Below, one piece after another: positions 33,960-44,600 of a stretch of DNA of 64,000 nt. Every line of letters begins with the position of its first letter. Positions within the stretch are counted from its first letter, which is position 1. The translations under genes and the position numbers were made by a program. Under the pieces are notes generated by a model. It saw only the letters and a program-made list of their open reading frames with translations. It did not search any database and was not told the DNA's origin. Source of the stretch: Gymnorhina tibicen (Eukaryota > Chordata > Aves > Passeriformes > Artamidae); the NCBI GenBank assembly GCA_013399875.1, contig VXAZ01007607.1, positions 348,505 to 412,504 of the forward strand. The letters are read 5' to 3'.

Positions 33960-35940
33960 AGAATTCCAGTGTTTGTCCAATTCCTGCAGTGCTGCCTTTT
34001 CCCCTTGGAAAAACCTATCCAGGGAGTCAAGAACCTGTTTTGAAACAGCTGAGGAACAATTTTTGAGTTGCTTCCACAGTAAAGTAAAAATGATTCAGTG
34101 TTTTCTCCTCCCACTGCTCATTTCCCTAAAAAATCCCAGCAGTGCTGACTGAAACAATTAAAATTCCAAGTGTAAAAGCATCACAGAGCCCAGAGAAAGT
34201 GTAAAACCCTAAATGTGCTGATTACCAAGCAGCAAAACTTCTTTAATTCCCCCTCCTTCCCTCAGGAGCAGCTGCAAGGAGCCTTCAATCCTTTTTTTTT
34301 ACCTTTATCCACAGCATAAAGATGGGGCTTGGCTGATGCAAGCAGTCCCCCTCCAGTGCTGGGAGCATTTTCCACAGCCTAGAAATGGGATAAAAGCAGC
34401 GATTTCTGCCAAAGGTAAAGGATTCTTTTGGGTTCATGCTCCCTCTGAGGCTCCCACAGTGCCAGGATTTTCACCAAAGCCACCCAGGGATCATCATTTT
34501 CCAGAGTTCAGGAAAGCTGGAGCTGATTTTCTCACCAAAAATATTGGCAAAACACAGGAAGGGAGAGGCCAGAGGCCAAGCTGGTGTTTTAACAGCAATT
34601 AACGAGGGGTGGCTAATCAAGAACAACACCACAACTCTGCACCCCCAAAAATCAACCAGGGCAGAGCTTTGGCTCTGGTTTAGTTAAACCCAGCTCTGGG
34701 TTTGCTCCCTGCACAGCTCAGGGGGGTCGGGGAGTGGCTTCACCAGACCAGGGCAGCCTCCCAGAGCCAAAACCCGCTCAGAACCCCGGGGTTTTCCCCA
34801 AACCTGCCCCCCACTGCTCATTCCCCACCTCCTTCCCTCCCGTCCCCGCCCCCAGAGCACCAAAACCGGGCAGGAGCTGCAGCAGCCTCTGCTGAGCAAA
34901 GAGAAACTGAGAAATCCTGAAGCGACACAATTACTGATCCCCCAAAAATCCTGCTCCACTCCCAGCAGGACAACGTGGGGAACCCAGCTGGGGTGGGTTT
35001 CAGGCTGCATCTGGAAATTCAAATCCCGATTTTTGTTCCTCTGCTGCTCTCAGCTGCTCCCAGTCCCTTCACAAAGCTTTGGGGTGGTGTTTGAAGGAGC
35101 AGAACTGAGCCTGTGCCTCTGTGACACCGAAACCCCCACGTCCTCTGCAGTAAACTCGGGTCTAAGCAGGTTTTAAGCCAGGCCTGTGGTTTTCTGGTGC
35201 CTCAGACATCGCCTACAAATGACAAAATCCTCTGCAGAGCCTCACGTTTCACGGGGGATGGAAACTCAGCAGTTCTCAGAAGCCACGTGGGGTCTGTTAG
35301 TACAAGAAAAGGGGTGAGGAAAGGTCAGACAATTGTGTTTATATCACCAAAAGTCAGTGGAAAAAAGAACTTTTTGACATTTCGAGAGGACCACACAGCG
35401 CCAAGAGCTGGGCCAGCTCCTGCAGAACTCCCTGAGCGTGTGGGGAGAGGAGCTTGTTTACCCCTGACTGATAAATCCTGGGATTTACCAAGTGTCTGCT
35501 CCCTTCTGAACTCCCATTAATCAGTGTCCAGCTTGGATCCAGAGGCACTCAGGGCTGGAAAGCCTGGAATATTCCTTGGGAAGCCAAGGCAGGATGAGAA
35601 GCCCCTATTTGGCTGTGGAATGTGGGCAGCAGCCTGGGAGGGAACAAGAGCCCTCCAAAACAGGGAAAAGTGCAGCCAGGGCTGCCTGGATCCTTCAAAC
35701 CAGCCCTTCCTGGGATGTGCTGCTTGCCAGGAAACAGCCCTGGCTTCTACCAACCCCAAAACGAAACAGATTGAGCCCAAAACATCACTGAACACCAAAC
35801 CAAGGTAGAGCTGTGGAGGCCTGTCCAAGGATCCAGCTCCCCCAAGGATTGTCCCAGTTTTCTGATCAAATCCTCAGCTGCTTTAACAGCCACCACATGG
35901 GAGAAAAAAAAATTTAAAAATAGGTTTTCCAGGCTTGTTT
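33960..35940. other. INTS11-GPCR intergenic region (tail-to-tail)
   Basis: About 2 kb of unique sequence. I recognise no exon, RNA gene or mobile element. The 3'UTR of the leftward GPCR gene must end in here, but I see no clear minus-strand AATAAA close to its stop. Confidence 0.5.
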
Positions 35941-37038
35941 TTAAGGAAGAGTTGGAAAGATCAGCTCTGCGTGTACCTGGAGTGCATCGGTTGATTCCAT
36001 CCCCGTGGTTCTTCCGCGCCTCTGACCGGGTTTGCGGTCCCAGGCGGGGTCCCCGAAATTCTGGTCGCAGATGGTGAACACCCTCTTGGACCTGAGCCTG
36101 AGCCTGCAGGGGCAGCGCCAGGGCCTGCTGGAGGAGTGGAAATAGTACAGGAGGGGGTTCAGGCAGCAGCTGCAGCTGGCCAGGGCCGAGGTGACCCTCT
36201 GGATCTGGGGGATCAGGCCGGGGAGCGGCTCCCTGCGCAGCCCCAGCACGAAGCGCAGCAGCTGCGTGAGCTGGTGGGGCACGAAGCAGAGGGCGCAGAT
36301 GCCCAGGATGATGGAGATGGTGCCCAGGGCCTTCCTCCTGGCGGCCCTGCGCCGGCTCCGCCAGATGCTCCCGGCCACCAGCGGGAAGCCGAGCAGGATG
36401 GCGGAGAACGGGACGAGCACCCCGAAAACGAAAGCCAGGACGGTGCGAGGCGCCGCGGGCCGGGCCCAGCTCCCGGGGAAGCTCCCGAAGCAGCCGGTGC
36501 CGCTCCTCGCCCCGCGGCCGCGGAGCGCGGCCGGCACGGCGGCACCCAGGGCCACCAGCCACAGCGCCGCGGCCACCAGCGCGTAGTGGGCGGCCCTGAG
36601 GCGGATGGAGGCGAAGGGGTGCAGCACCGCCAGCCACAGATCGGCGCAGAGGCAGCTGAAAAAGGCCACGCTCAGGGAGAGGTGCAGGCGGGACACAGCC
36701 CCGGCCGCCCCGCAGGCCGCGGGCCCGAAGCTCCAGGCGTCCCCGCGCAGCTGGGAGTGGATGCGGAGGGGCAGCACGGCCAGGAACAGCGTGTCCAGCA
36801 GGCCCAGCTGCAGCAGGAAGATGTAGGAGTGGGACAGGGGCTTGGCTCTGCGGGACAGCAGGGACACGGCCAGGGCGTTGCCCAGCAGCCCCAGCACCAG
36901 CACGGCGCCGTGGGCCGCGGCGAACAGGGAGCGCTGCGGGTCTGCTCCCACAGCGGCTCCCGAGCTGGCGTTTGTCCCGCTGGGACTCGGGAAATTCGTC
37001 CCGCTGGGAACTCCCTCAGCCCAGGAAACCCCTGCCAT
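35941..37038 (-). CDS. P2Y-like class A orphan GPCR (intact, single coding exon)
   Basis: 365 aa, uninterrupted, from ATG (37036-37038, G at +4) to TAA (35941-35943). It has an extracellular N-terminus with one N-glycosylation sequon (N23) and then seven hydrophobic segments. Class A anchors are present: N54 (GN, 1.50), D82 (2.50), C109 (3.25) paired with C183 in loop 2, P210 in TM5, P254 in CFVPHQ (6.50) and N294-P295-xx-Y (NPLLYYF). The TM2 phrase LAVLPLRIHSQLRGDAWSFG and TM6 CFVPHQLTQLL resemble P2Y/lipid/hydroxy-acid receptors (delta group), but I cannot name an orthologue. Oddity: residues 133-135, exactly where DRY should be (25 after C109), read D-L-W, so Arg3.50 is absent. The C-tail is basic with Cys residues. 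GC is very high. In mammals no receptor lies between INTS11 and PUSL1, to my knowledge. Confidence 0.88.
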   Translation of the reverse strand: MAGVSWAEGVPSGTNFPSPSGTNASSGAAVGADPQRSLFAAAHGAVLVLGLLGNALAVSLLSRRAKPLSHSYIFLLQLGLLDTLFLAVLPLRIHSQLRGDAWSFGPAACGAAGAVSRLHLSLSVAFFSCLCADLWLAVLHPFASIRLRAAHYALVAAALWLVALGAAVPAALRGRGARSGTGCFGSFPGSWARPAAPRTVLAFVFGVLVPFSAILLGFPLVAGSIWRSRRRAARRKALGTISIILGICALCFVPHQLTQLLRFVLGLRREPLPGLIPQIQRVTSALASCSCCLNPLLYYFHSSSRPWRCPCRLRLRSKRVFTICDQNFGDPAWDRKPGQRRGRTTGMESTDALQVHAELIFPTLP

Positions 37039-37445
37039 GGGTCCCGCTGGAGAGCAGGGATTATGAGGTTTAAGCCATCCCTCGCTCCTGGAGCTTCATC
37101 TCATCCCGGAGCTGCAGTTCCACCCCAGAGCGATGCTCGGCCTGGTCAGGGCCGGGGGGTTTCGGATGGGAAGCAGCGTCCCTAAAAAAGGAAAAAAAGA
37201 AACCATTTCAACGACAAGGATTTGAGTTTTCCCAGCGGGCAGAGCCTTCAGCGGCACTGAAATCACCCCCAGGTGACGACACCGCGGTACCGGAGGAGCT
37301 GAGGGGAGGGGACGAGGGGAAGCGTCCGCATCGTGTGTGAATTTTCAAATTTGGTCAATTTGGTTTCACCCCAAACCTGCCCTGGCAGGGGGAAACCAGC
37401 GCTCACCTGCCCCGAAAGCAGCCTGGGGGGCTGGGGCTGTGTCTG

Positions 37446-37472
37446 GAGGAGGAGGAGGAGGAGGAGGAGGCG
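37446..37472 (+). repeat. (GGA)n microsatellite
   Basis: About nine GGA triplets upstream of the GPCR gene, in a GC-rich setting. Confidence 0.9.
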
Positions 37473-37749
37473 CTGCACGAGCGGGGCTCTCACCCAGGCC
37501 CCCCAGGCCCCCAACTCCAATCACATAAAAAAGAGATTTGGGGGAAATAAAAATTCCAATCGTGGCTCCCCAACAGAACCCCCCGGCGGAATTAAATTAA
37601 AGTCACCTAAAATGGGCACAAAATGTAGAGCTGAGGCACTGAGGGCACCGAACAAACAAAGTCTGGCGGGTGCTTTCCAAAGGAAACTCTGAATTCTCGC
37701 TTCCTGCCCAGAGCTGTTTGTTGTGAGTCAGAGCTGCCCCGGACACCTG

Positions 37750-39241
37750 AAACGTGAGAAAAGTCACAGAAAGCGCGAGAAAAACGTGAGGGAAGAGACA
37801 AAAACGTGAGAAAAGGCCAAAAAAAAGGATAAGAACGTGAGAAAAGGGGCAAAAATCATGGAAGAACACGAGAAAAGAGACAAAAAAGGCGATAAAGACA
37901 GGAAAAAAAGAGACAAAAAACATGATAAAAACATGAGGAAACATTGAAAAAGAGACAAAAACATGAGAAAAAAGAGAAAAGACACCAAAACCATGATAAA
38001 AACATTAAAAAAAGAGACAAAAACCATGAGAAAAAACATGAGAAAAACATAAAAAGAGGCAAAAACACGAGGAAAAAAGAGAAAAGACACAAAAAACATG
38101 AGAAAAAGAAAAGACACAAAAAACATGATAAAAACATGAGGAAACATTGAAAAAGAGACAAAAACATGAGAAAAAAGAGAAAAGACACCAAAACCATGAT
38201 AAAAACATTAAAAAAAAGAGACAAAAACCATGATAAAAAACATGAGAAAACATAAAAGAGAGGCAAAAACACGAGGAAAAAAGAGAAAAGACACAAAAAA
38301 CATGAGAAAAAGAAAAGACACAAAAAACATGAGAAAAATACATGAAGAGACAAAAGATATGAGAAAAGAACATGAGAAAAGACAAAAAACATGAGAAAAT
38401 AGACAAAAAGGTGATAAAAGCATGAGAAAAGAGGCAAGAAACATGATAAAATCATGAGAAAAGACACAAAAACCATGATAAAAATATAAGACAAAAGACA
38501 TGAGAGACGAACATGAGAAAAGAGACAAAAACCATGAGAAAAACACAAAGAGAAAAAACATGAGAAGAGAACATGAGAAAAGAGACCAAAAAAGGTGATA
38601 AAACATGAGAAAAGAGGGAAAAAATGAGACAAGAGACCAAAAAAGGTGATAAAACATGAGAAAAGAGGGAAAAAATGAGACAAGAGACCAAAAAAGGTGA
38701 TAAAACATGAGAAAAGAGACAAAAACCATGAGAAAAACACAAAGAGAAAAAACATGAGAAGAGAACATGAGAAAAGAGACAAAAATACATGATTAAAACA
38801 TGAGAAAAGAGGGAAAAAATGAGACAAGAGACCAAAAAAGGTGATAAAACATGAGAAAAGAGACAAAAAAAGGTGATAAAAACATGACAAAAGAGACAAA
38901 AACCACGAGAAAAACACGAGAAAAGAGAAAAATAAAACATGAGAAGAGAACATGAGAAAAGAGACAAAAAACCATGAGAAAAGAGACAAAAAAAAGGTGA
39001 TAAAAACACGAAAAAAGAAACAAAAAAAGGTGATAAAAACATGACAAAAGAGACAAAAACCACGAGAAAAACACGAGAAAAGANCCGCGAGAAAAACACG
39101 AGAAAAGAGACAAAAAAAGGTGATAAAAACACGAAAAAAGAGACAAAAAACATGAGAAAAACACGAGAAAAGAGACAAAAACCATGGGAAAACCATGAGA
39201 AAAGAGGAAAAAAAAAAAAAAAACCATGAGAAAAGAGACAA
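37750..39241 (+). repeat. 1.5-kb purine-rich minisatellite (AAAAGAGACAAAAA-CATGAG family)
   Basis: The plus strand is almost all A and G, built from short variable modules such as GAGAAAAGAGACAAAAA, CATGAGAAAA and GGTGATAAAACATGAG. Longer higher-order copies occur, e.g. near-identical blocks around 37930-38100 and 38120-38300, and three ~60-bp blocks from 38590 to 38770. The minus strand stays open for hundreds of codons (Phe/Ser/Leu/Val-rich) only because the modules lack stops in that direction. A single N interrupts it at 39084. Confidence 0.95.
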
Positions 39242-39332
39242 AAAAAATTTCTCTGCTGAGGGTGCTGAGGGCACCTCCTCGCACCCAGCACCTTCAGGTT
39301 CTTTTCAACAGCTGCGCCGGGGAGGCAAAAAA

Positions 39333-39403
39333 ACCAAAATAAAACCAAAATAAAACCAAAATAAAACCAAAATAAAACCAAAATAAAACCAAAATAAAAC
39401 CCC
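39333..39403 (+). repeat. 10-bp tandem repeat (AAAACCAAAAT), ~7 copies
   Basis: A near-perfect run of AATAAAACCA units with period 10, immediately right of the purine-rich array and separated from it by ~90 bp of unique sequence. Confidence 0.95.
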
Positions 39404-39950
39404 TCACCAGTTTTCTGCAGGGCCCGCCAAGTCCTTTCCTCCTGGGCAGGTGCTCAGCCGCCGAATTCGGGTTTTTATCGGGCCAGAAGCTGAGGAAGAA
39501 GTGCAGAAACCTCAGTTTCAGATCTGCCTGCACCGGGGCTGCCGAAAGGGGAGACGCCCGAGCCCGCAGCTGGGCGAGCGTTCGGCGTTTCTGCGCCCTG
39601 GGAAGGCGCAGGATGAAGTTCAGGCAGGAACTGGACTTACAGAGCTCGGGGCTGGGGCGGGGGCTGCAGGAGGGGCCTCGCCTGAGCCCCCCCGGAGCTG
39701 TGGGGTCCCTGCCCGGGGATCAGTCCCTGCTGCTCTGCAGGGAAAGCACGGGAAGCCACCAGCACGAGCTGGCACTGGCACTGCCACATCCTCCGGAGCC
39801 ACCAGCACGAGCTGGCACTGGCACTGCCACATCCTCTGGGGCCACCAGCACGAGCTGGCACTGGGACGTCCCCCAGCGCTGGGGAGGGAGCTCCAGCGGG
39901 GCCTCGGTGCTCCGCAAAAATCCCCTGCATGAGGGAGGCACAAAAACCCC
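39404..39950. other. Intergenic, GC-rich, with a short direct repeat
   Basis: Contains three copies of a CCAGCACGAGCTGGCACTGG phrase (near 39757, 39801 and 39844; spacing ~43 bp). Open frames exist on both strands, but nothing resembles a known protein. Confidence 0.55.
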
Positions 39951-39984
39951 ACCCAGAGCCAGCCCTGATCCCCTCCTGCCCCTC

Positions 39985-40425
39985 TGGAACCATCCCTGCC
40001 CCTCTGGAGCCATCCCTGCCCCCCTGAGACCATCCCTGCCCCTCTGGNNNNNNNNNNNNNNNNNNNNNNNNNNNNNNNNNNNNNNNNNNNNNNNNCCATC
40101 CCTGCCCCTCTGGGACCATCCCTGCCCCTCTGGAGCCATCCCTGTCCCCCTGGGACCATCCCTGCCCCCCTGGGACCATCCCTGGGACCATCCCTGTCCC
40201 TCTGGAGCCATCCCTGAGACCATCCCTGCCCCTCTGGAGCCATCCCTGCCCCTCTGGGACCATCCCTGCCCCTCTGGAGCCATCCCTGTCCCCCTGGGAC
40301 CATCCCTGCCCCCCTGGGACCATCCCTGGGACCATCCCTGCCCCTCTGGAGCCATCCCTGCCCCCCTGGGACCATCCCTGCCCCTCTGGAGCCATCCCTG
40401 CCCCTCTGGAGCCATCCCTGCCCCA
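39985..40425 (+). repeat. ~21-bp minisatellite (CCATCCCTGCCCCTCTGG-A)
   Basis: Roughly twenty units of CCATCCCTG followed by CCCCTCTGGAG or CCCCCTGGGAC. Several units are shortened (CCATCCCTGGGA). A 48-N gap (40048-40095) interrupts the array, so the true copy number is unknown. Confidence 0.95.
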
Positions 40426-41622
40426 CGCCCAGCTGCGCCTGGAGCTGCATCCCCGCTTCCCTCAAAGGCAGGGAGAGCCAGGGAATGCTGCCCTTCCATT
40501 TTTCGGGCAAACCCCTGGCTGGAAACACGAATTTAAGGTTTGGAAGAGCTGGAAAATCCCTGATTCCCCGTGGTGATCCAGCAAGGCCGGAGCAGGGAGC
40601 ACAAACAGGCCCCAAACAGCTCCAGCTCTCCGTGGCAGACACCAGGACTCCTCCAAAGCTGCGCTGGGAGTTATTCCCTGAAGGAATAAAGGGCTCCAAA
40701 GGGATCCAGGAATCTCCTCTCCCCTTTCCTTCCCTTTCCAAAGGAGGTGTGAGGCAGAATTGCTGCCTGGAGCAGAGCGGGGCAGGGAGGCACCGCTGAC
40801 CCCCAGGTTGGGGCCATCCCACCAGGATCCCCATCCCTTGATCCCCATCCCAAATCCAGGGTGGCCTTCAGAGGGGTCAGGCAGAGCTGCTGCTCCCTCC
40901 AGCACAGAAACTGGGAATTCCAGGCCCCTCAGGAGCTCTGCCCAACTCTGTCTCTGTGGTTTCTTCCCCCACAAAGGGGAGATTGCTCTGGAGGCCCCAG
41001 GCTCCCCAAAACGCCTCCCCTGCAGGAGGGTTTCGCTTCAGAACTCGGCATTTTCATCCTTCCCGTAATCCCTGCCACTCTGACAGTCCCTTTCTAACCA
41101 AAACACGCAGAGATCCCGGTGCCATTCCCGAGGGAAAAAACCCCACAGGTTGCCCAGTGTTTATTTCACTGCCTGGGCAAGCAGGCAGAGCTGAGTGGCC
41201 AAAATAAAATAAAGACAAAATATGAGCTCCCTGCTCCCCGCCCTGGGAGAGCGACAGCACCACAAGGAGCTGAAGGATGAAGTAAAAGCTGCTGGGAGAT
41301 TGGGGAGAGGAAAAAACCCTGAGCACTTCCAAAAAGGCTGTTTGTGCAAACCCCTCCCCAGCCAAAAGCAGCTCACAAAGCGGGGGGAGAGGAAATGCTG
41401 CGTTTTCTGCTCTCTCTCTCTCTCAGCCTGCCTTCCTCCCACACACCCCACGGCAGGAAAAAAACACCCCAAAACACCCCAAAATCCCCAGCCCTGCTCC
41501 CTCCTCCTCCCGAGGCAGGCAGCAGGACCTCCGAGAGCAGCCACAAGAAGGAGAGCAGCACAGAGCTGCTCCTCCTTGTCCCCTGGCAGCGACAAAGGCC
41601 CGGCTCGATAAATAAAATGCCT

Positions 41623-41628
41623 TTTATT
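41623..41628 (-). terminator. PUSL1 polyadenylation signal, part of an inverted pair
   Basis: The minus strand has AATAAA here, 34 bp past the proposed PUSL1 stop. The plus strand has AATAAA at 41611-41616, so the 18-bp stretch AATAAAATGCCTTTTATT is an imperfect palindrome carrying a hexamer on each strand. Placement directly after the terminal exon supports that exon. Confidence 0.7.
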
Positions 41629-41661
41629 GAGATCCCCTGGCCCGCAGCCGCAAGGGCCCTT

Positions 41662-44600
41662 TCAGCCCAGCCCGCAGAGCTCCTCTTCTGCCCTCGCCGC
41701 CGCCAGGTCTGCGGGGAGAGGAGAAAGGAAACGTTGATTCAGGGGGGGAAAGATGGCTCTGAACCCACCTGGAAGCACTCGAGATCTGCCTCGCTTCCCC
41801 TCCCCGGGCTCCCTCCCCACGGGCGAGGAGAGGGACAAAACCAGCAGCTGCCTCTGCAGGCCGAGCTCAGAGCTGAATTCCAGCTCCCTGCGCTGCTCTT
41901 TGTCCCTTCCCTTTCCCTTCTGGCTCCCCCCAGCCCACCTGGGTGCCGGCTGAGCCTGGGGAAGCTCCGAGGGCGGTGAAAAAGCCTTTGTGTCCCCGTG
42001 TCCTGGGCTCTGGATGAGCCACGGGCAGCTCGGCCCTTGGGGTTTGAGCTCCTGCTGCCCCTGTCCGGGATGTCCAACTTGCATCTGCTGGTTTCTGCAA
42101 GTCTGCCCCGCTCTTTTAGGCTAAAAATCTCAAATGGTTCATCATGGAAAGGTTTGGGTCGGGAGGGACTTTAAATCCCATCTCATTCCACCCCTGCCAC
42201 GGGCAGGGACGCTCCCACGATCCCAGGCTGCTCCAATTCCATCCAACCTGGCCTTGGACACCTCCAGGGCCAGCTGCCGTCAAATGAGGAGAATTTTAAC
42301 ATTCATATAAACAAAAGGATGCTCTGCTCTGCCCTCCAGCCTGCACGATCCCCTCCTGAATTCCACGGGAGAAGCGAGGGAACAGAACTGGGGCTGCAGA
42401 TCCCACAGGAGGTTTGGGTTCTGGGCATGCCCCGGGACAGAACAAGAATTTGAAGCATCATTCAGAGCCATTAACAAGAAAATTCTCTTCTCATTAACCT
42501 GCAAGGAAGAGGGAAAAATTCCCTGTTTTTCCACACCAGCTGCTCCCAACACCTCTGCAATCCCTCACGCTGCTGTGACCTTCACTGGGCGATTTTTGAG
42601 GTCCCTCCCAGCTCTCTGTGGGTGTCAGCAGAGCCCGGGGGCGTCGCTGCTCCCTGGGATCCGCTTCCCACAAAAGCCCTTCCCTGCTCCCACCCACCTG
42701 CCTGCCTGTACTCCACCGACTTCAGGAAGAGCCCCGAGGCCGGGGCCATGGCGTGCGGGGGGAAAGCCCGGGCGTCCTTCAGCTCCAGCAGCTCCTGGAT
42801 GTCCCGGGGGGCCAACTTCCCCTGGCCCACGGCCACCAGAGCCCCGACCATCCTCCGCACCTGGGGGGAACACAGCCTTGCAACACCGAGCAGGAAATTC
42901 TCCTTTGGACCAGCCCCGACCCTGGTTTTAGGTGTGAAGCGCCCCAGTCGCAGCCCTGGCTGCTCCTGGTGTGCCTCTGGCACCCAACGCCTCATCCAGG
43001 GAGCTTTTCAGCCCCTCAGCCACCCCAAAATCTGCAAGAAACGCTGTTTCCCCCTTCCAGCAGGGACTGCAGGGCTGGGGTGACATTCTCAGCCTGCCTG
43101 CCACGTGCAGTGGCATCTCCTAGTGACCAGAGCTGGTGCAAAGGGGAAAGAAACTGCAGAATGACCCCATTTCTTTTTTTCCTCCTTACAAAATAAAGAC
43201 GTTAAAAAGGACTGCAAATCATCTCCAGCTGCACTGAACTGCCTGGGAGCAAGTTCTGTCCTCACCTGTGGGCAGGAGCTGAGCTCAGGGTGGGTTTTGT
43301 TCCAGGAGCAGCAGCTCCGGCGTTCCCCGCAGGCTCCTCACACGGCAGCAGCGCTGATTTCAGCTGGGGGCTGTGTGGGAGCTTGGCTTTTGTTCGGCTT
43401 TTCTCTCACAAAGCCAAAAAAGAGGGGGAAAAAAAAATCCCCCCCCACCCCTCCAGGAAGGGCAGCCCACCAGCAATGTGGGATTTCACAGCTTCACACC
43501 CCTCTGCTGTCCCAGCTTCCCCTCCCGCAGCACTTCCAGGCCTGCTGGGTGGGCAGAGATCTCACACTCGGTGCTCACCTCCTGCACAAACACCTCTCAC
43601 TGCTCAGCATCCTCCTGCCTAAAAAAAAATCCCTCCTGGATCCTCGGGAGCTGCTGCCTGAGGGCCGGGACTTGGGGCTGCCAGTGAAAACCTGCACCCC
43701 AAATGTGGTTCTTTGTCTCTGATTCTCCATTTCCAGCTCTCCAGCCCCAATTCTCCATCCCCAGCTCTCCGTCCTGAATTCTCCCCTTCCAGTTCTCCCT
43801 TCTCCAATTTTCCGTTCCCAATTTTCCACCTCCAATTCTCCATGCCCAACTCTCCATCCCCAATTTTCCACCCCCAATTTTTCTCCTCCAATCCTCCATC
43901 CCCAATTTTCCACCTCCAATTCTCCATCCTGAATTCTCCCCCTCCAATTCTCCATCCCCAATTCTCCATCCCCAACTCTCCCCCTCCAATCCTCCACCTC
44001 CAGTTCTCCGTATCTAATTCCCCATTTCCAACTCTCCACCTCCAATTCTCCATCCTAAATTCTCCCCCTCCAGTCCTCCATCCCCAATTTTCCACCTCCA
44101 ATTCTCCATCCCCAATTTTCCACCTCCAATTCTCCATCCCCAGTTCTCCATCCCTAACTCTCCCCCTCCAGTTCTCCATCCCCAATTTTCCACCTCCAAT
44201 TCTCCATCCCCAATTCTCCATCCCCAACTCTCCCCCTCCAGTTCTCCATTTCCAATTCTCCATCCCCAACTCTCCCCCTCCAGTTCTCCATTTCCAATTC
44301 TCCATCCCCAACTCTCCCCCTCCAGTTCTCCATTTCCAATTCTCCATCCCCAATTTTCCATTTCCAATTCCCCATCCCCAGCTCTCCCTGTGTGGTGACC
44401 ACATCCATCCCTCCTCAGGACTAAACAAACATTTGTTCCGTTCCTGACCTTTCCAAACCCTCCCAAATCCTCACTGCAGTGCTGGAATGAATCCCTGGGC
44501 TCAGTTTGTGACCCTTTAACATTTAAAAAAGAATAAACCAAGGCCCACTGAGCAACCTGGTCGTGTTTATCACTTAAAAAAGGTCCAACAGTCCAAAGTG

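Noticed and set aside
36136..37185. 349-codon plus-strand open frame opposite the GPCR
   Set aside because: A shadow of the GC-rich receptor gene. The opposite strand has clear class A GPCR residues; this one is low-complexity.
37856..39274. 472-codon minus-strand open frame rich in Phe/Ser/Leu/Val
   Set aside because: It lies entirely within the purine-rich minisatellite. Neighbouring frames are also open, and membrane-like hydrophobicity is forced by the repeat composition.
39613..40834. Long open frames on both strands across the 21-bp array
   Set aside because: They run through a repeat and an N gap. Repeated Pro/Leu/Trp or Gly/Gln peptides have no family resemblance.
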